Shown: one piece after another, positions 15,328 to 23,881 of the stretch
How positions within the stretch are numbered: position 1 is the first letter of the stretch
Layout: the number at the start of each line of letters is the position of its first letter
NCBI GenBank assembly: GCA_038326205.1
Contig: JBBQJV010000010.1
Coordinates: 1-64,000 of the forward strand
Length of the DNA stretch: 64,000 bases
Reading direction: 5' to 3'
DNA from: UBA7672 sp038326205
GTDB taxonomy: Bacteria > Pseudomonadota > Alphaproteobacteria > Caulobacterales > Hyphomonadaceae
Notes under the pieces: generated by a model
The model's input: the letters and a program-made list of their open reading frames with translations, nothing else
The model's database searches: none
What the model was told of the DNA's origin: nothing
Position numbers and translations under genes: made by a program

Positions 15328-16548
15328 TTAGTTGAAGATCTCGAACAGGCCGGCAGCGCCTTGACCGCCGCCGATGCACATCGTCACGACGCCGTACTTG
15401 GCTTTGCGACGCTTGCCTTCAAGCAGCAGGTGGCCTGTGCAGCGTGCACCGGTGACGCCGTACGGGTGGCCGATCGAGATCGAGCCTCCGTTGACGTTGT
15501 ACTTGGCCGGATCGATGCCGAGGAAGTCGCGTGCGTAGAGGCACTGGGATGCGAATGCTTCGTTCAGCTCCCAGAGATCGATGTCCGAAACCTTTAGACC
15601 GTGACGCTCAAGCAGGCGCGGCACGGCGTAGATCGGCCCGATACCCATTTCGTCGGGCTCGCAACCGGCAACCGCAAAGCCGCGGAATGCGCCGAGCGGG
15701 GAGAGGCCGCGCTTGGCCGCTTCCTTGGCTTCCATCAACACCAGCGCTGCGCCGCCGTCCGAGAACTGCGAAGCGTTGCCGGCGGTGACGTACTTGCCTT
15801 CCTGGATCTTCTGGCCACCCTTGAATACGGGCGCAAGCTTCTGAAGGTCGGCGAGCGTTGTCTGCGGACGGTTGCAGTCGTCGCGCGTGACTTCTGCATC
15901 CTCAATGCTGACGGCTTTCGTCTCTCTGTCGGTGACGGCCATCTTGGTCTTCATCGGGACGATCTCGTCCTTGTAGAGCCCTGCTGCCTGCGCAGCGGCG
16001 GTACGCTGCTGCGATTGGAGGGCGTATTCGTCTTGGGATTCACGCGATACTTTGTAACGCTCGGCGACGATCTCGGCCGTCTCGATCATCGACATGTAGA
16101 TGGCGGGGATCTTGGCGAGCAGCTTTTCATCGAGCGAACGGTTGCGGCCGTCTGCGGCCAGCGGGCGGGCAGGAGCGAACTGCACCAGCGAAATCGACTC
16201 GACACCGCCGCCAACCATGATGTCCGCGCCATCACGGATCTGGTGCGCTGCGAGCGCGATAGCGTTCAGGCCCGAGGAACAGAAGCGGTTTATCGTGCCG
16301 CCAGCGACGGAAACCGGCATGTCGGCCCAGAGCGCCGCCTGACGCGCGATGTTGCCGCCCGTGGCGCCTTCAGGGTTGGCGCAACCGAGATAGACGTCTT
16401 CGATTTCCTTGGGGTCAAGTTTTGCGCGCTCGACGGCATGCTTGATCGCATGGCCCCCGAGAGCGGCCCCGTGCGTCATGTTGAACCCGCCACGTACTGA
16501 TTTCGCGAGCCCTGTCCGGGCTGTCGAAACGATCACCGCCTCACGCAT
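15328..16548 (-). CDS. Acetyl-CoA acyltransferase (thiolase)
   Basis: 406 residues. Thiolases cleave 3-ketoacyl-CoA in beta-oxidation or condense acetyl-CoA. The nucleophilic Cys is in TINRFCSSGLNAIALAA (about residue 88), the His in SIGHPYGVTGAR (about 355) and the second Cys in VVTMCIGGGQGAAGLFE (about 385). The sequence resembles FadA/FadI-type degradative enzymes more than biosynthetic PhaA. The start at 16548 (MREAVIVSTART) matches the family; the ATG eight codons upstream adds an atypical extension. Together with the dienoyl-CoA isomerase-like gene at 20.2 kb and the acyl-CoA ligase at 51.6 kb it suggests fatty-acid use. Confidence 0.95.
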   Translation of the reverse strand: MREAVIVSTARTGLAKSVRGGFNMTHGAALGGHAIKHAVERAKLDPKEIEDVYLGCANPEGATGGNIARQAALWADMPVSVAGGTINRFCSSGLNAIALAAHQIRDGADIMVGGGVESISLVQFAPARPLAADGRNRSLDEKLLAKIPAIYMSMIETAEIVAERYKVSRESQDEYALQSQQRTAAAQAAGLYKDEIVPMKTKMAVTDRETKAVSIEDAEVTRDDCNRPQTTLADLQKLAPVFKGGQKIQEGKYVTAGNASQFSDGGAALVLMEAKEAAKRGLSPLGAFRGFAVAGCEPDEMGIGPIYAVPRLLERHGLKVSDIDLWELNEAFASQCLYARDFLGIDPAKYNVNGGSISIGHPYGVTGARCTGHLLLEGKRRKAKYGVVTMCIGGGQGAAGLFEIFN

Positions 16549-16620
16549 TTTGCTCTCCGTAGCGCGCCTCAAGATTAGACGGGTACCTTAAGCGACAAAA
16601 CACGGCGGAATGCAACAGAA

Positions 16621-16650
16621 CGCCCGGCTGGCTCATCACCGGCCGGGCGC
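16621..16650 (-). terminator. Probable terminator of the small secreted-protein gene
   Basis: CGCCCGGCTGG (from 16621) and CCGGCCGGGCG (to about 16649) form a strong stem just past the stop of the minus-strand gene at 16670. The minus-strand T run after it is poor (TTCTGTTG). Confidence 0.5.
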
Positions 16651-16669
16651 GCGCTGCGCTATTGGACCG

Positions 16670-17158
16670 TTAGCTGTCGGATTTTGGGGTGGTGCGGGTG
16701 GTGATGATGGTGGTGGTGGGTTCGCTTGCCGGCGTCGCGAGTACTGCCGCGAGTTGGGCATTGGCGAGATCGGCTGTCGTGTAGTTTTTCTTGGAGGCAA
16801 TGATGGCCTGTACTTCCGGAGCTATCGGGTTTTCCGGATTGAGAGCAGGGCGGTCAGACACGGGGATGATCGTCTCGCTGGTCTGTTCAATGGTCGCGTC
16901 CGGCGTTTCGACGACGGTTGTCTTCGAGAGGACAAGCGGCGTGTTGCTCGGAGGCATGGGCTGAGTGGCCGGGACGGCGGCATCGGCCTGTGCGCCGTCA
17001 ACGAGCTTGGTTGGGTCGATTGCTCCAAGGACTTTCGCGGGGTCGACGCCTTGCACGGTGATGCCTGCGTCCGGCGCGGCGGAGGCTTGCGGGGTTTGTG
17101 CGTAAACAGGCGCTGCTAACAGTGCCGCCATCGCTGCAGATGCGAGAAGAGTTTTCAT
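16670..17158 (-). CDS. Low-complexity secreted protein of unknown function
   Basis: 162 residues from the ATG at 17158, which begins a standard signal peptide (LLASAAMAALLAAPVYAQ). The rest is rich in Ala, Pro and Thr with no cysteines and few predicted strands: VPATQPMPPSNTPLVLSKT, then PALNPENPIAPEVQAIIAS, and a Thr-rich tail. It looks disordered or linker-like. No family recognised. The reading frame is open for 79 further codons upstream, but those lie in the promoter region and lack a signal. Confidence 0.6.
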   Translation of the reverse strand: MKTLLASAAMAALLAAPVYAQTPQASAAPDAGITVQGVDPAKVLGAIDPTKLVDGAQADAAVPATQPMPPSNTPLVLSKTTVVETPDATIEQTSETIIPVSDRPALNPENPIAPEVQAIIASKKNYTTADLANAQLAAVLATPASEPTTTIITTRTTPKSDS

Positions 17159-17204
17159 GGTCGGTGTTCCTGATTGAGGCTGTGTCCTCGTAAGGCACGA
17201 ACGC

Positions 17205-18203
17205 TCAAATCGTTCCGTCTGTTTGCATGTTTGTAATATCAACGCTGTTTTCCGAAGGGGGCGCGCCCTCGACCTGAACGTTGTCCGCCACATAGGCGCC
17301 TCGTTGTCCACGGGGAGCAGGGGTATCAACCGTTGTATCCAGGGTCGTGAACAGCTCGAGCTGCGCATTGAGTTCGGCGCCAAGACAGATCGCATAAGCG
17401 GAAATCCAGAACCACATCAGCAGAGCAGCGACCGCCCCGAGTGATCCGAAGGTCGCGTTATATGCGTTGAAATTCTCCAGGTAGGTCGAGAAGGCGATTG
17501 ACGCGAGCAGCCACACAAGGCCTGCAGCAATCGCCCCCGGAACGATCCAGCGCCAGCGCGCCTTGGTGCGTGAGGGAGCGATGCGGTAGATCACGGCGCA
17601 ACCGGCCACAAAAAGCGCGATGATGACGAGCCAGCGCATCAAGCCGACAACTGCTTCCACGAACGCTCCGAGATAGAGCGCATCCAGGATCGGCGGCACG
17701 GCTGCAATCGCGGCGATCGACAGACCAACGAAGAGTATGCCGGCAACGGTGAAGCCAAGGGTCAGCGCAGTGCGTTTGATGAAGTTACGTTTCTCCTTCT
17801 CATGATAGGCGATGTTCATGGCCTGCATGAGTGCGGCGACGCCGCCCGATGCGCTCCACAGGGCTAGAACGCCCGATATGATCAGGCCGAACGTCAAGCC
17901 TCCCGCATCCTGCGTTGCGATGACGACCATCTGATCCGCTACGAGACTGAAGGCATCGGGCGCGAGATCGCGGATAGCTCCGAGTTGTGTGCCGAGTGAT
18001 GTGATGTCGGTGAAAAGACCCCAGATCATGAGACCAGCCGCGACCACGGGGAAGACCGACAGAAAAGCGTAGAACGCGATACCGGCCGACAGCAGGCCGA
18101 CATTGTCGCCGAGCGCGCGCCAGAATGTGCGCAACAGAATTGCGCCCCAGTCCTTCAACCGAATGGCGAAGGGCGAGGCCACCGCGTTTGGTTTGGTCAT
18201 CAA
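17205..18203 (-). CDS. YihY/UPF0761 (BrkB-like) family membrane protein
   Basis: 332 residues with about six membrane segments. The family start is GDNVGLLSAGIAFYAFLSVFPVVAAGLMIWG, and the conserved central region (ALWSASGGVAALMQAMNIAYHEKEKRNFIKRTALTL) is followed by VIYRIAPSRTKARWRWIVPGA and WFWISAYAICLGAELNAQLE. The function of this family is unsettled; it was once proposed to be RNase BN, which is not supported, and some members act in serum resistance or envelope integrity. The start lies 76 bases from the divergent M15 peptidase gene, sharing a promoter region. Confidence 0.93.
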   Translation of the reverse strand: MMTKPNAVASPFAIRLKDWGAILLRTFWRALGDNVGLLSAGIAFYAFLSVFPVVAAGLMIWGLFTDITSLGTQLGAIRDLAPDAFSLVADQMVVIATQDAGGLTFGLIISGVLALWSASGGVAALMQAMNIAYHEKEKRNFIKRTALTLGFTVAGILFVGLSIAAIAAVPPILDALYLGAFVEAVVGLMRWLVIIALFVAGCAVIYRIAPSRTKARWRWIVPGAIAAGLVWLLASIAFSTYLENFNAYNATFGSLGAVAALLMWFWISAYAICLGAELNAQLELFTTLDTTVDTPAPRGQRGAYVADNVQVEGAPPSENSVDITNMQTDGTI

Positions 18204-18279
18204 TTCGAAAACGCTGAGGTTCCCGCCGAGTTCCGACGGCGCGTTGGTGAACCACGCTTATCACGCTAGTGTATCTCGC

Positions 18280-19068
18280 ATGAATCCTTACGTTCTCGAT
18301 CTCCGGCAGCGCCCCGTGCCATCATGTATCGAGGCGCAAGCGCGCAAGCGCGGTTATCGCACCGAGGTGCCGATCCTGCTCGATGGGGTGCTGGCGGACG
18401 AACCGTGCGTAGACGTTCGCGATATCGGGCTGGCAGGCGACAATCACTACAACACTGCGTTCAATCCGCCCTATCACACGCGTATTCCCGGCTCGATAGC
18501 CGAGCTGTTTGTGCGTCGGTCTGTCAGCGAGAGACTGCGCACTGTGAATGCGAGGCTCGCTGTCGCGGGCATCGAGCTTTACGTGCTCGATGCTTGGCGG
18601 CCGCAGGTTGTGCAGCGCCATTTTCACGACGTCTGGTTTCCTGCCTGGCTCAGCAAGCGACAGCCTGAGCTGGCAGGGCAGGCACTCGTGGAAGAGGTCG
18701 AGAAATACTGGTCCGCGCCGACGACGGGAGCATCCTCTCCGTCGCCGCATGCGACGTGCGGCGCCGTCGATTTGACCTTGAGGTTTGTCGGGACAAGGCA
18801 ACCCTTGTTTATGGGCGGGTTGTTCGACGATGTGACGGAGGATGCCTGGACGGACAGTTTTGAGCGCCGAACGCTTTACTCGATGTCCGATGATGAAGCG
18901 TGCGCCAATCGTCGTCTTCTCTATTGGGCGATGAGTGAGGCCGGTTTCTCAAATAATCCCACTGAGTGGTGGCACTATTCCTGGGGCGACCAGATGTGGG
19001 CCCGCCTGACGGGACAACCTGCCGCGCACTACGGACCCTGCGATCCGACGGGAACTTCCGACACCTGA
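18280..19068 (+). CDS. M15 family D-Ala-D-Ala dipeptidase-like protein
   Basis: 262 residues from the ATG at 18280. VanX/DdpX-type enzymes are zinc dipeptidases that cut D-Ala-D-Ala. Zinc ligands are visible: His and Asp in PHATCGAVDLTL (the SxHxxGxAxD motif, with Thr-Cys in the middle) and the terminal His in NPTEWWHYSWGDQMWA, where the preceding Glu is the base. YNTAFNPPYH and LYVLDAWRPQVVQ are family-typical. There is no signal peptide, so it should act in the cytoplasm, perhaps in recycling peptidoglycan peptides. An upstream extension of the frame overlaps the divergent gene and is unlikely to be used. Confidence 0.88.
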   Translation: MNPYVLDLRQRPVPSCIEAQARKRGYRTEVPILLDGVLADEPCVDVRDIGLAGDNHYNTAFNPPYHTRIPGSIAELFVRRSVSERLRTVNARLAVAGIELYVLDAWRPQVVQRHFHDVWFPAWLSKRQPELAGQALVEEVEKYWSAPTTGASSPSPHATCGAVDLTLRFVGTRQPLFMGGLFDDVTEDAWTDSFERRTLYSMSDDEACANRRLLYWAMSEAGFSNNPTEWWHYSWGDQMWARLTGQPAAHYGPCDPTGTSDT

Positions 19069-19134
19069 GTGGGCCTTAAGACCCCGGCAACCTTACCCCG
19101 GCATTGTCGGGGGCAAGTTGATTGCGGAGATCGA

Positions 19135-19557
19135 ATGCTGAATGCGTTCATTGGCCAGATTTCAGAGGCCACAGGACTGGCAGAAGGCGAGGCAATGGCG
19201 GCGATCGGCATCGTGCTGAACGCGGCAGAGCGCCAGGGCGCTCCCCTTGCAGATGAGATTTTTGAACGCGTTCCCGGCGCTCGCACGCTTGCGGCGTCGA
19301 TGGGACATGAAGTTGGCGCGCCGACGGGCGTTCTAGCTCGCCTTATCGAGCGAACGCCCGGTGGACGGCAGGCCGTTGTTGAACGCCTGATCGAGGACCT
19401 GCATGCAAAGGGTCTTGGTACTCAGGAAATCGGCTGCCTTTTTCCGGCAATCGGCGAGTTTTCGGAATCTGCATTCGGCGTCTCAGGTGTCGGTCATCTC
19501 GGTGACATCTTCGGAGCGCTAAATGCTGAGGTTAGTGGAGTGCGTAGCGTAGCTTAA
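19135..19557 (+). CDS. DUF2780-like small helical protein
   Basis: 140 residues from the ATG at 19135. Amphipathic helices alternate with short loops: LNAFIGQISEATGLAEGEAMAAIGIV, then EIFERVPGARTLAASMGH, resembling the DUF2780/DUF2267 pattern of a helical repeat followed by an E-(L/I)-x-P-G motif. The C-terminus ends in Gly-rich loops (FGVSGVGHLGDIFGAL). No catalytic residues or signal peptide are visible. It lies downstream of the M15 gene with a strong hairpin (CCCCG to CGGGG) between them; a terminator follows its stop. Confidence 0.55.
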   Translation: MLNAFIGQISEATGLAEGEAMAAIGIVLNAAERQGAPLADEIFERVPGARTLAASMGHEVGAPTGVLARLIERTPGGRQAVVERLIEDLHAKGLGTQEIGCLFPAIGEFSESAFGVSGVGHLGDIFGALNAEVSGVRSVA

Positions 19558-19590
19558 TGGCAGTGTAGAGTGATGTAGAGTGGCATAACT

Positions 19591-19626
19591 AGCGGGCGGT
19601 CCTTTCGGGCTGCCCGTTTTGTTTTT
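19591..19626 (+). terminator. Rho-independent terminator
   Basis: GCGGGC and GCCCGT arms enclose a short loop, followed by TTTTGTTTTT on the plus strand. It closes the M15-DUF2780-like transcription unit. Confidence 0.75.
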
Positions 19627-19913
19627 CGGCTTCGGTCTTGAATCGAAGCGCGATTTTCGGCGGCCACCCGTCGCTCACCATGCTGTGATATTGCGTCCCT
19701 AAAAATGTCCGAAAGAATCTCCATCTCTTGGGAACTGGGCTGACGCATCGGCGTTGTGTCCATGTGCTTCCCGGCGGTGGCGGTCTTATCCGTCCCCCCC
19801 GACCCCCCGAGACCCTTCCGTCGGGAAGTCACTTTACCTTCAAAAAATCAAGAGACGGGTCTTACGGGCTGGCGCACCTTCACATCAGGCGCGCGCATGC
19901 GTAATGCGTGGGC
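19627..19913. other. Intergenic stretch without a supported gene
   Basis: A minus-strand open frame crosses this stretch and the terminator before it, but it has no ribosome site or family match and is judged spurious. A small hairpin (CTTCC/GGGAAG near 19815-19829) sits 85 bases ahead of the next plus-strand gene. Nothing else is seen. Confidence 0.4.
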
Positions 19914-20216
19914 ATGGTCGAAGCGTCTTCACACGAGACAATCCTCGCAGGCACTGATCTCGGGGGGCCGTTGGCTGCCGATCCGACGCGATGCTCGGCG
20001 CGCGTGATTGAACTGCTTGGCCATGCTGCGGGTAAGGGTATGCGGATAACGTCGCTGGCCATGGATGTGACCGCCAACACGCTCGGCGAGCGAGACGTTC
20101 ACGTGATTGTCCGTGTCGACAAGCGCAGCCGATCGATTGTTTTCGTATCCGCAGAAGCGCGGGCAGGCGATGATCTCTTGTTCACCGCCCAGGGGTTGTT
20201 CAGCCGCATTGTCTAA
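19914..20216 (+). CDS. Small hotdog-like protein
   Basis: 100 residues. The C-terminal half resembles the second half of a PaaI-type thioesterase: long strands (DVHVIVRVDKRSRSIVFVSAEARAG) followed by DLLFTAQGLFSRI, close to the usual (L)VATAxGTF motif. The N-terminal half is short for a complete hotdog fold, so this may be a reduced or truncated member. No catalytic residue can be assigned. The ATG at 19914 is used; a GTG two codons upstream is also open. The stop overlaps the convergent isomerase gene by four bases. Confidence 0.45.
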   Translation: MVEASSHETILAGTDLGGPLAADPTRCSARVIELLGHAAGKGMRITSLAMDVTANTLGERDVHVIVRVDKRSRSIVFVSAEARAGDDLLFTAQGLFSRIV

Positions 20217-21061
20217 AGTGGCTTGTCCGAAAGCTTCATCAGATCGGGATAGTCAGGTTCGCGTTTCTCGGCCTTGGCGACGAACGCCTCGCGCATGTGG
20301 GCGCCCGACAGCATCGCAGCGTTCCAGATGCCGATATAATCGAGGCCGTCTGCGATAGTGTGATCGCGGGCGTAGTTGATCATCGCCTTGGCGCCCGTGA
20401 CTGCGAGCGGATTCTTCGAGGCGATCTCGCGGGCGATTTTCATGGCATGCTCAAGCATCGCGTCCTGCGTGTCGAACGTCTCGTTGACGAGACCGAGGGC
20501 CATGGCCTTGGGTGCAGGCAGGCGTTCGCCGGTATAAGAGATCTGACGCACCCAGCCTTCGGGCATCAGGTGGCACAGGCGGGGATAGGTACCTACATCG
20601 GCAGTCATGCCGATATTGATCTCGGCGATGCAGAAATATGCGTCCTTGGTGGCAAGGCGAATGTCGCACGCCGAGATCAAGTCGACGCCAGCGCCTATAC
20701 AGCCGCCTTGCACGCAGACAATTACAGGCATGCGCGCCTGATCGAGACAGGTGAAGGCGTCCTGCAGGGGCTTGAGATTGGCGCGGAAACGCTCGGCTTT
20801 GAGGTGCGGGTCGCTGGTCTGGCCCGTAATGCCGTCGGGACGGGTGAAGACGGCGAGGTCCATGCCTGCGGTGAAGTGCTTGCCGGAGGACGCGATAACG
20901 ATGCACCGGGCGCTGGCGCTGCGATCAATTTCGCGAACTATTGCCGGTAGCTCGACCCAGGCTTCGGGCGTGAAGGTGTTGAACGCGTCGGGCCGGCTGA
21001 ATCGGATCAGCGCGACGCGATCCTTAATGGAAACCTCGAAGCAGGTGTGTTGGGCTATCAT
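20213..21061 (-). CDS. Crotonase family, delta(3,5)-delta(2,4)-dienoyl-CoA isomerase-like
   Basis: 282 residues. The crotonase oxyanion-hole segments are GKHFTAGMDLAVF and CVQGGCIGAGVDLISACDIRLAT. The sequence AEINIGMTADVGTYPRL carries both the Glu and the Asp used by mammalian ECH1, which shifts a 3,5-diene to a 2,4-diene so that odd-position unsaturated fatty acids can be degraded; plain hydratases have a different second residue. The start region has no signal. It is monocistronic in this window. Function in fatty acid breakdown fits with the thiolase nearby. Confidence 0.85.
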   Translation of the reverse strand: MIAQHTCFEVSIKDRVALIRFSRPDAFNTFTPEAWVELPAIVREIDRSASARCIVIASSGKHFTAGMDLAVFTRPDGITGQTSDPHLKAERFRANLKPLQDAFTCLDQARMPVIVCVQGGCIGAGVDLISACDIRLATKDAYFCIAEINIGMTADVGTYPRLCHLMPEGWVRQISYTGERLPAPKAMALGLVNETFDTQDAMLEHAMKIAREIASKNPLAVTGAKAMINYARDHTIADGLDYIGIWNAAMLSGAHMREAFVAKAEKREPDYPDLMKLSDKPL

Positions 21062-21198
21062 GCAGTTTCGTCCCTGAAATGCCTTTCCAATAGCTTAGCG
21101 TCCCTCGCGGCGCAGCGCGACCCGTTTGACGGATCAAGACTTTCCCTGTCCTATCTCTCTCCATAATCCCCTTGGGGAAACCGACAGCTGGAGGCTGA

Positions 21199-21936
21199 AT
21201 GCGCACGAGGCTGGCACGATTATCCCCACCGCTCGCCGTGGCGTTCTTGCTCTGCGCACCCGCGTACGCGCAGGATTTTGGCAAGATCGCCTCCGACATC
21301 CTCCATCGCGCGACACCCGGCGATAAGGGCAATCTGACCAAGGGCGACGTCTCGGCTGGGCTCAAGGAAGCGCTGGCGCAGGCCGGCAGCCTCGCGACCA
21401 ACCGCCTATCCGCTAAGGATGGCTATATGGGCGACAAGGCCGTTCGGATCCCGCTGCCGGGCGTGTTGGGGTCTGCCCAGAAGAAGCTCGGGCCGTTCGG
21501 CATGGCGGGTCCGCTCGATGATCTCCAGCTCAAGGTCAACCGCGCGGCCGAGGCGGCGGCGCCGGCGGCAGGCAAGATGGTGATCGATGCCGCCAAGAGC
21601 ATCACGTTCGATGACGCCATGAAGATCCTGCGCGGAGGCGACGCGGCTGCGACAGATTACCTTCGCAAGAAGACCGAAGTTGGCCTACGGACGACACTGA
21701 AACCCAAATTCGGGGAGGCGCTGGAGACATCGGGCGCAATCAAATCGTTGGACACTGCAGTCGCCAAATATGGGTCTGGCCTCCTGAAGACAGATACAAA
21801 GACTTGGCTCGCCGAGGAGGCGACGACTGGCGCGCTCAACGGATTGTTCTATTACCTCGCCCGTGAAGAGCAGGCGATTCGGCGCGATCCCGTGAAGCGG
21901 ACGAGCGATCTTCTTCGCAAGGTATTCGGAGGCTAG
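21199..21936 (+). CDS. DUF4197 domain-containing secreted protein
   Basis: 245 residues with a signal peptide (AFLLCAPAYAQ). The mature protein matches DUF4197: KGDVSAGLKEALAQAGSLATNRLSAKDGYMGDKAVRIPLPG, the helical DDLQLKVNRAAEAAAPAAG, ITFDDAMKILRGGDAAATDYLR and the C-terminal TGALNGLFYYLAREEQAIRRDP. The family is widespread in proteobacterial periplasms; its function is unknown. It is 10 bases upstream of the alpha/beta hydrolase and probably cotranscribed. Confidence 0.92.
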   Translation: MRTRLARLSPPLAVAFLLCAPAYAQDFGKIASDILHRATPGDKGNLTKGDVSAGLKEALAQAGSLATNRLSAKDGYMGDKAVRIPLPGVLGSAQKKLGPFGMAGPLDDLQLKVNRAAEAAAPAAGKMVIDAAKSITFDDAMKILRGGDAAATDYLRKKTEVGLRTTLKPKFGEALETSGAIKSLDTAVAKYGSGLLKTDTKTWLAEEATTGALNGLFYYLAREEQAIRRDPVKRTSDLLRKVFGG

Positions 21937-21946
21937 TCGCGCCCTC

Positions 21947-22903
21947 ATGCGCAGGTTTCGTGTAGAGTTGAAGGATGGCGAGGCGTCCGGGATCGCATTT
22001 GGCGATCCGGTGCGGCCCATCGACGTGCTGTTCCTGCACGCCACCGGCTTCAACGCCATTACTTACCAGTCGATCCTGGAGCCGCTGGGAGCGCGCATGC
22101 ATGCAGCGGCGGTGGACTTGCGCGGGCATGGGCGGTCGCGTCTTCCGGCCAATCCACGCAAGCTGAAGTCTTGGAACAAGTTCCGCGATGACGTCATCCA
22201 GCTCCTCGAAAAGACGGCACCGGAGGGGGCTGTGCTCGGCGGCCACTCGATGGGCGCGACAGTCGCGCTGCTGGTCGCGGGCAAGCGCCCTGATCTAGTG
22301 AAGGGGCTGGTGCTCGTCGATCCTGTGCTGATGCGACGCGCGATGTACCGGGCCTACAACATCCCGATCGTCAACATGCTGATCCGGAAGAATGCGCTGT
22401 CCAAGGGTGCGCTGCGGCGGAGGCGCGATTTCGGTTCGCCTGGCGAAGCTGCCGACCAGCTGCGCGGACGCGGCGCCTTCAAGACCTGGCGTGCGCCCTT
22501 CCTCGATGACTATGTGGTGGATGGTGTTCTGCGGCAGGACGACGGCAGCTATTCACTGTCGTGCACGCCCGAGTGGGAGTCAGCGGTCTTCGCCGCCCAT
22601 CGTTATCGTCCTTGGGCCGCCGTAAGGCGCTTGCGCAAGAAACGTATCCCGATCGTGATCCTGCAGGCCGAGAAAGACTCCACGTCCTCGCCGGACACTG
22701 ACGCGCGCATTCACAAGATTCGCCCGGATGCTGCGGTTACACGCGTGCCCGGCACCACGCACTTCGTTCCGATGGAGCGCCCCTATGTCGTGCGCGACGC
22801 TCTGGAGATGCTCTATCAGGCGATGATCGAGGGCCACCAGCTTGTCGATTATGTCGGCGCTGTCCGGCGCACGATCGACGACAGCGTCGGGATCATGGAC
22901 TGA
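21947..22903 (+). CDS. Alpha/beta hydrolase
   Basis: 318 residues. Oxyanion-hole region LFLHATGFNAITYQ, then DLRGHGRSRLP, nucleophile Ser in GGHSMGATVALLVA (about residue 103), and the catalytic His in PGTTHFVPMERPYV near residue 266. The substrate is unknown; the lid region (RRRRDFGSPGEAADQLRGRG) is basic. No signal peptide. The gene follows the DUF4197 gene closely and converges on the lpxL-type gene, four bases apart. Confidence 0.88.
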   Translation: MRRFRVELKDGEASGIAFGDPVRPIDVLFLHATGFNAITYQSILEPLGARMHAAAVDLRGHGRSRLPANPRKLKSWNKFRDDVIQLLEKTAPEGAVLGGHSMGATVALLVAGKRPDLVKGLVLVDPVLMRRAMYRAYNIPIVNMLIRKNALSKGALRRRRDFGSPGEAADQLRGRGAFKTWRAPFLDDYVVDGVLRQDDGSYSLSCTPEWESAVFAAHRYRPWAAVRRLRKKRIPIVILQAEKDSTSSPDTDARIHKIRPDAAVTRVPGTTHFVPMERPYVVRDALEMLYQAMIEGHQLVDYVGAVRRTIDDSVGIMD

Positions 22904-22906
22904 AGT

Positions 22907-23881
22907 TCAGATAACGCCGGCCTTGGTCCACGCTTCCTTCGGCCAGCGATGGTGCATCCAGAACCACTGGTCGGGCGCCTCGCGGATGATCGACTCCACC
23001 CACTGATTGATGCGCAGGACGGCGGCCTCGATCGTCTTGTTCTCGTCCGCGTCGGACGTGGGATGGAATGGCTCATGGATGGTCAGGCGGTAGCGGGCCG
23101 CGCCGATTCTGCGGCAAGAGACGGGAATGATCGGCGCGTTGAACCTGATAGCGAAGCGCGTGGGGCCGGGGGCCGTCATCGCGTCGTAGCCGAAGAAGGG
23201 GACCGCGATGCCCTGATTGAACTTCTGGTCGTTCATCAGCGCCACCGACTGCCCGCGACCCAAGGCGCGCACGAGTTCGCGCGTGCCTGCGCCCTTGGGT
23301 GTCAGGATGTCGGTGTAGGTGCTGCGCGCCTTTGCGATGCGCCGGTCGATGTGCGGGTTGTTGGCGGGGCGATAGGTGATCTGAGAGTCCGGCAGCCGGC
23401 CCGAAACAGCCGTCGCGACGATTTCCCAGTTGGCGAAGTGGCCGCCGATGAACACAGCGGGCTTGCCGCTCGCCTGGATGGCGTCGATGTGCTCGACGCC
23501 CACGACCTCCACGCGGCTGTTCGGGACGTAGGGCTTCAGTTCGGCGAGATGGGGCATCTCGCCCACGGTTCGGCCCATCGTCTTCCAGGCGCCTCTCGCG
23601 ACCGCCTTGACCTCCTCAGCGGTCCAATCCGGGAAGCACATGCGGAGGTTGCGAACCATCGTGCGATGGGGCGAGAGCAGCGGGCCCACGGTGGCCATGA
23701 TTGATGCCATGGCGTTCGACGCCCACGCGATCGGCAGCGCCTTCATCGGATACCAGTAAAGAACATCCCAGGCGATGGCCTCGATCCTCCACATGATGCG
23801 CGCGCCCAGCGTCGCGCGCTGCGCGTTGTCGAGATCCTTGGGGCGCACGAAGCGTCCGCCCAGCGGCTTCTCCTTGCTCAT
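22907..23881 (-). CDS. lpxL: Lipid A acyltransferase, LpxL/HtrB family
   Basis: 324 residues. LpxL-type enzymes move a secondary fatty acid from acyl-ACP to lipid A at the inner membrane. The HX4E catalytic motif is in FIGGHFANWEIVATA (about residue 143), with the flanking NPHIDRRI and VALMNDQKFNQGIAVPFFG that are typical of the family, and a C-terminal PDQWFWMHHRWP. Whether it is LpxL- or LpxM-like cannot be settled. It is the last gene of a minus-strand block with waaA and lpxK; its start overlaps the lpxK stop by four bases. Confidence 0.9.
   Translation of the reverse strand: MSKEKPLGGRFVRPKDLDNAQRATLGARIMWRIEAIAWDVLYWYPMKALPIAWASNAMASIMATVGPLLSPHRTMVRNLRMCFPDWTAEEVKAVARGAWKTMGRTVGEMPHLAELKPYVPNSRVEVVGVEHIDAIQASGKPAVFIGGHFANWEIVATAVSGRLPDSQITYRPANNPHIDRRIAKARSTYTDILTPKGAGTRELVRALGRGQSVALMNDQKFNQGIAVPFFGYDAMTAPGPTRFAIRFNAPIIPVSCRRIGAARYRLTIHEPFHPTSDADENKTIEAAVLRINQWVESIIREAPDQWFWMHHRWPKEAWTKAGVI

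Noticed and set aside
19554..19832. 92-codon minus-strand frame
   Set aside because: Runs through a plus-strand terminator, lacks a ribosome site and has no recognisable features.
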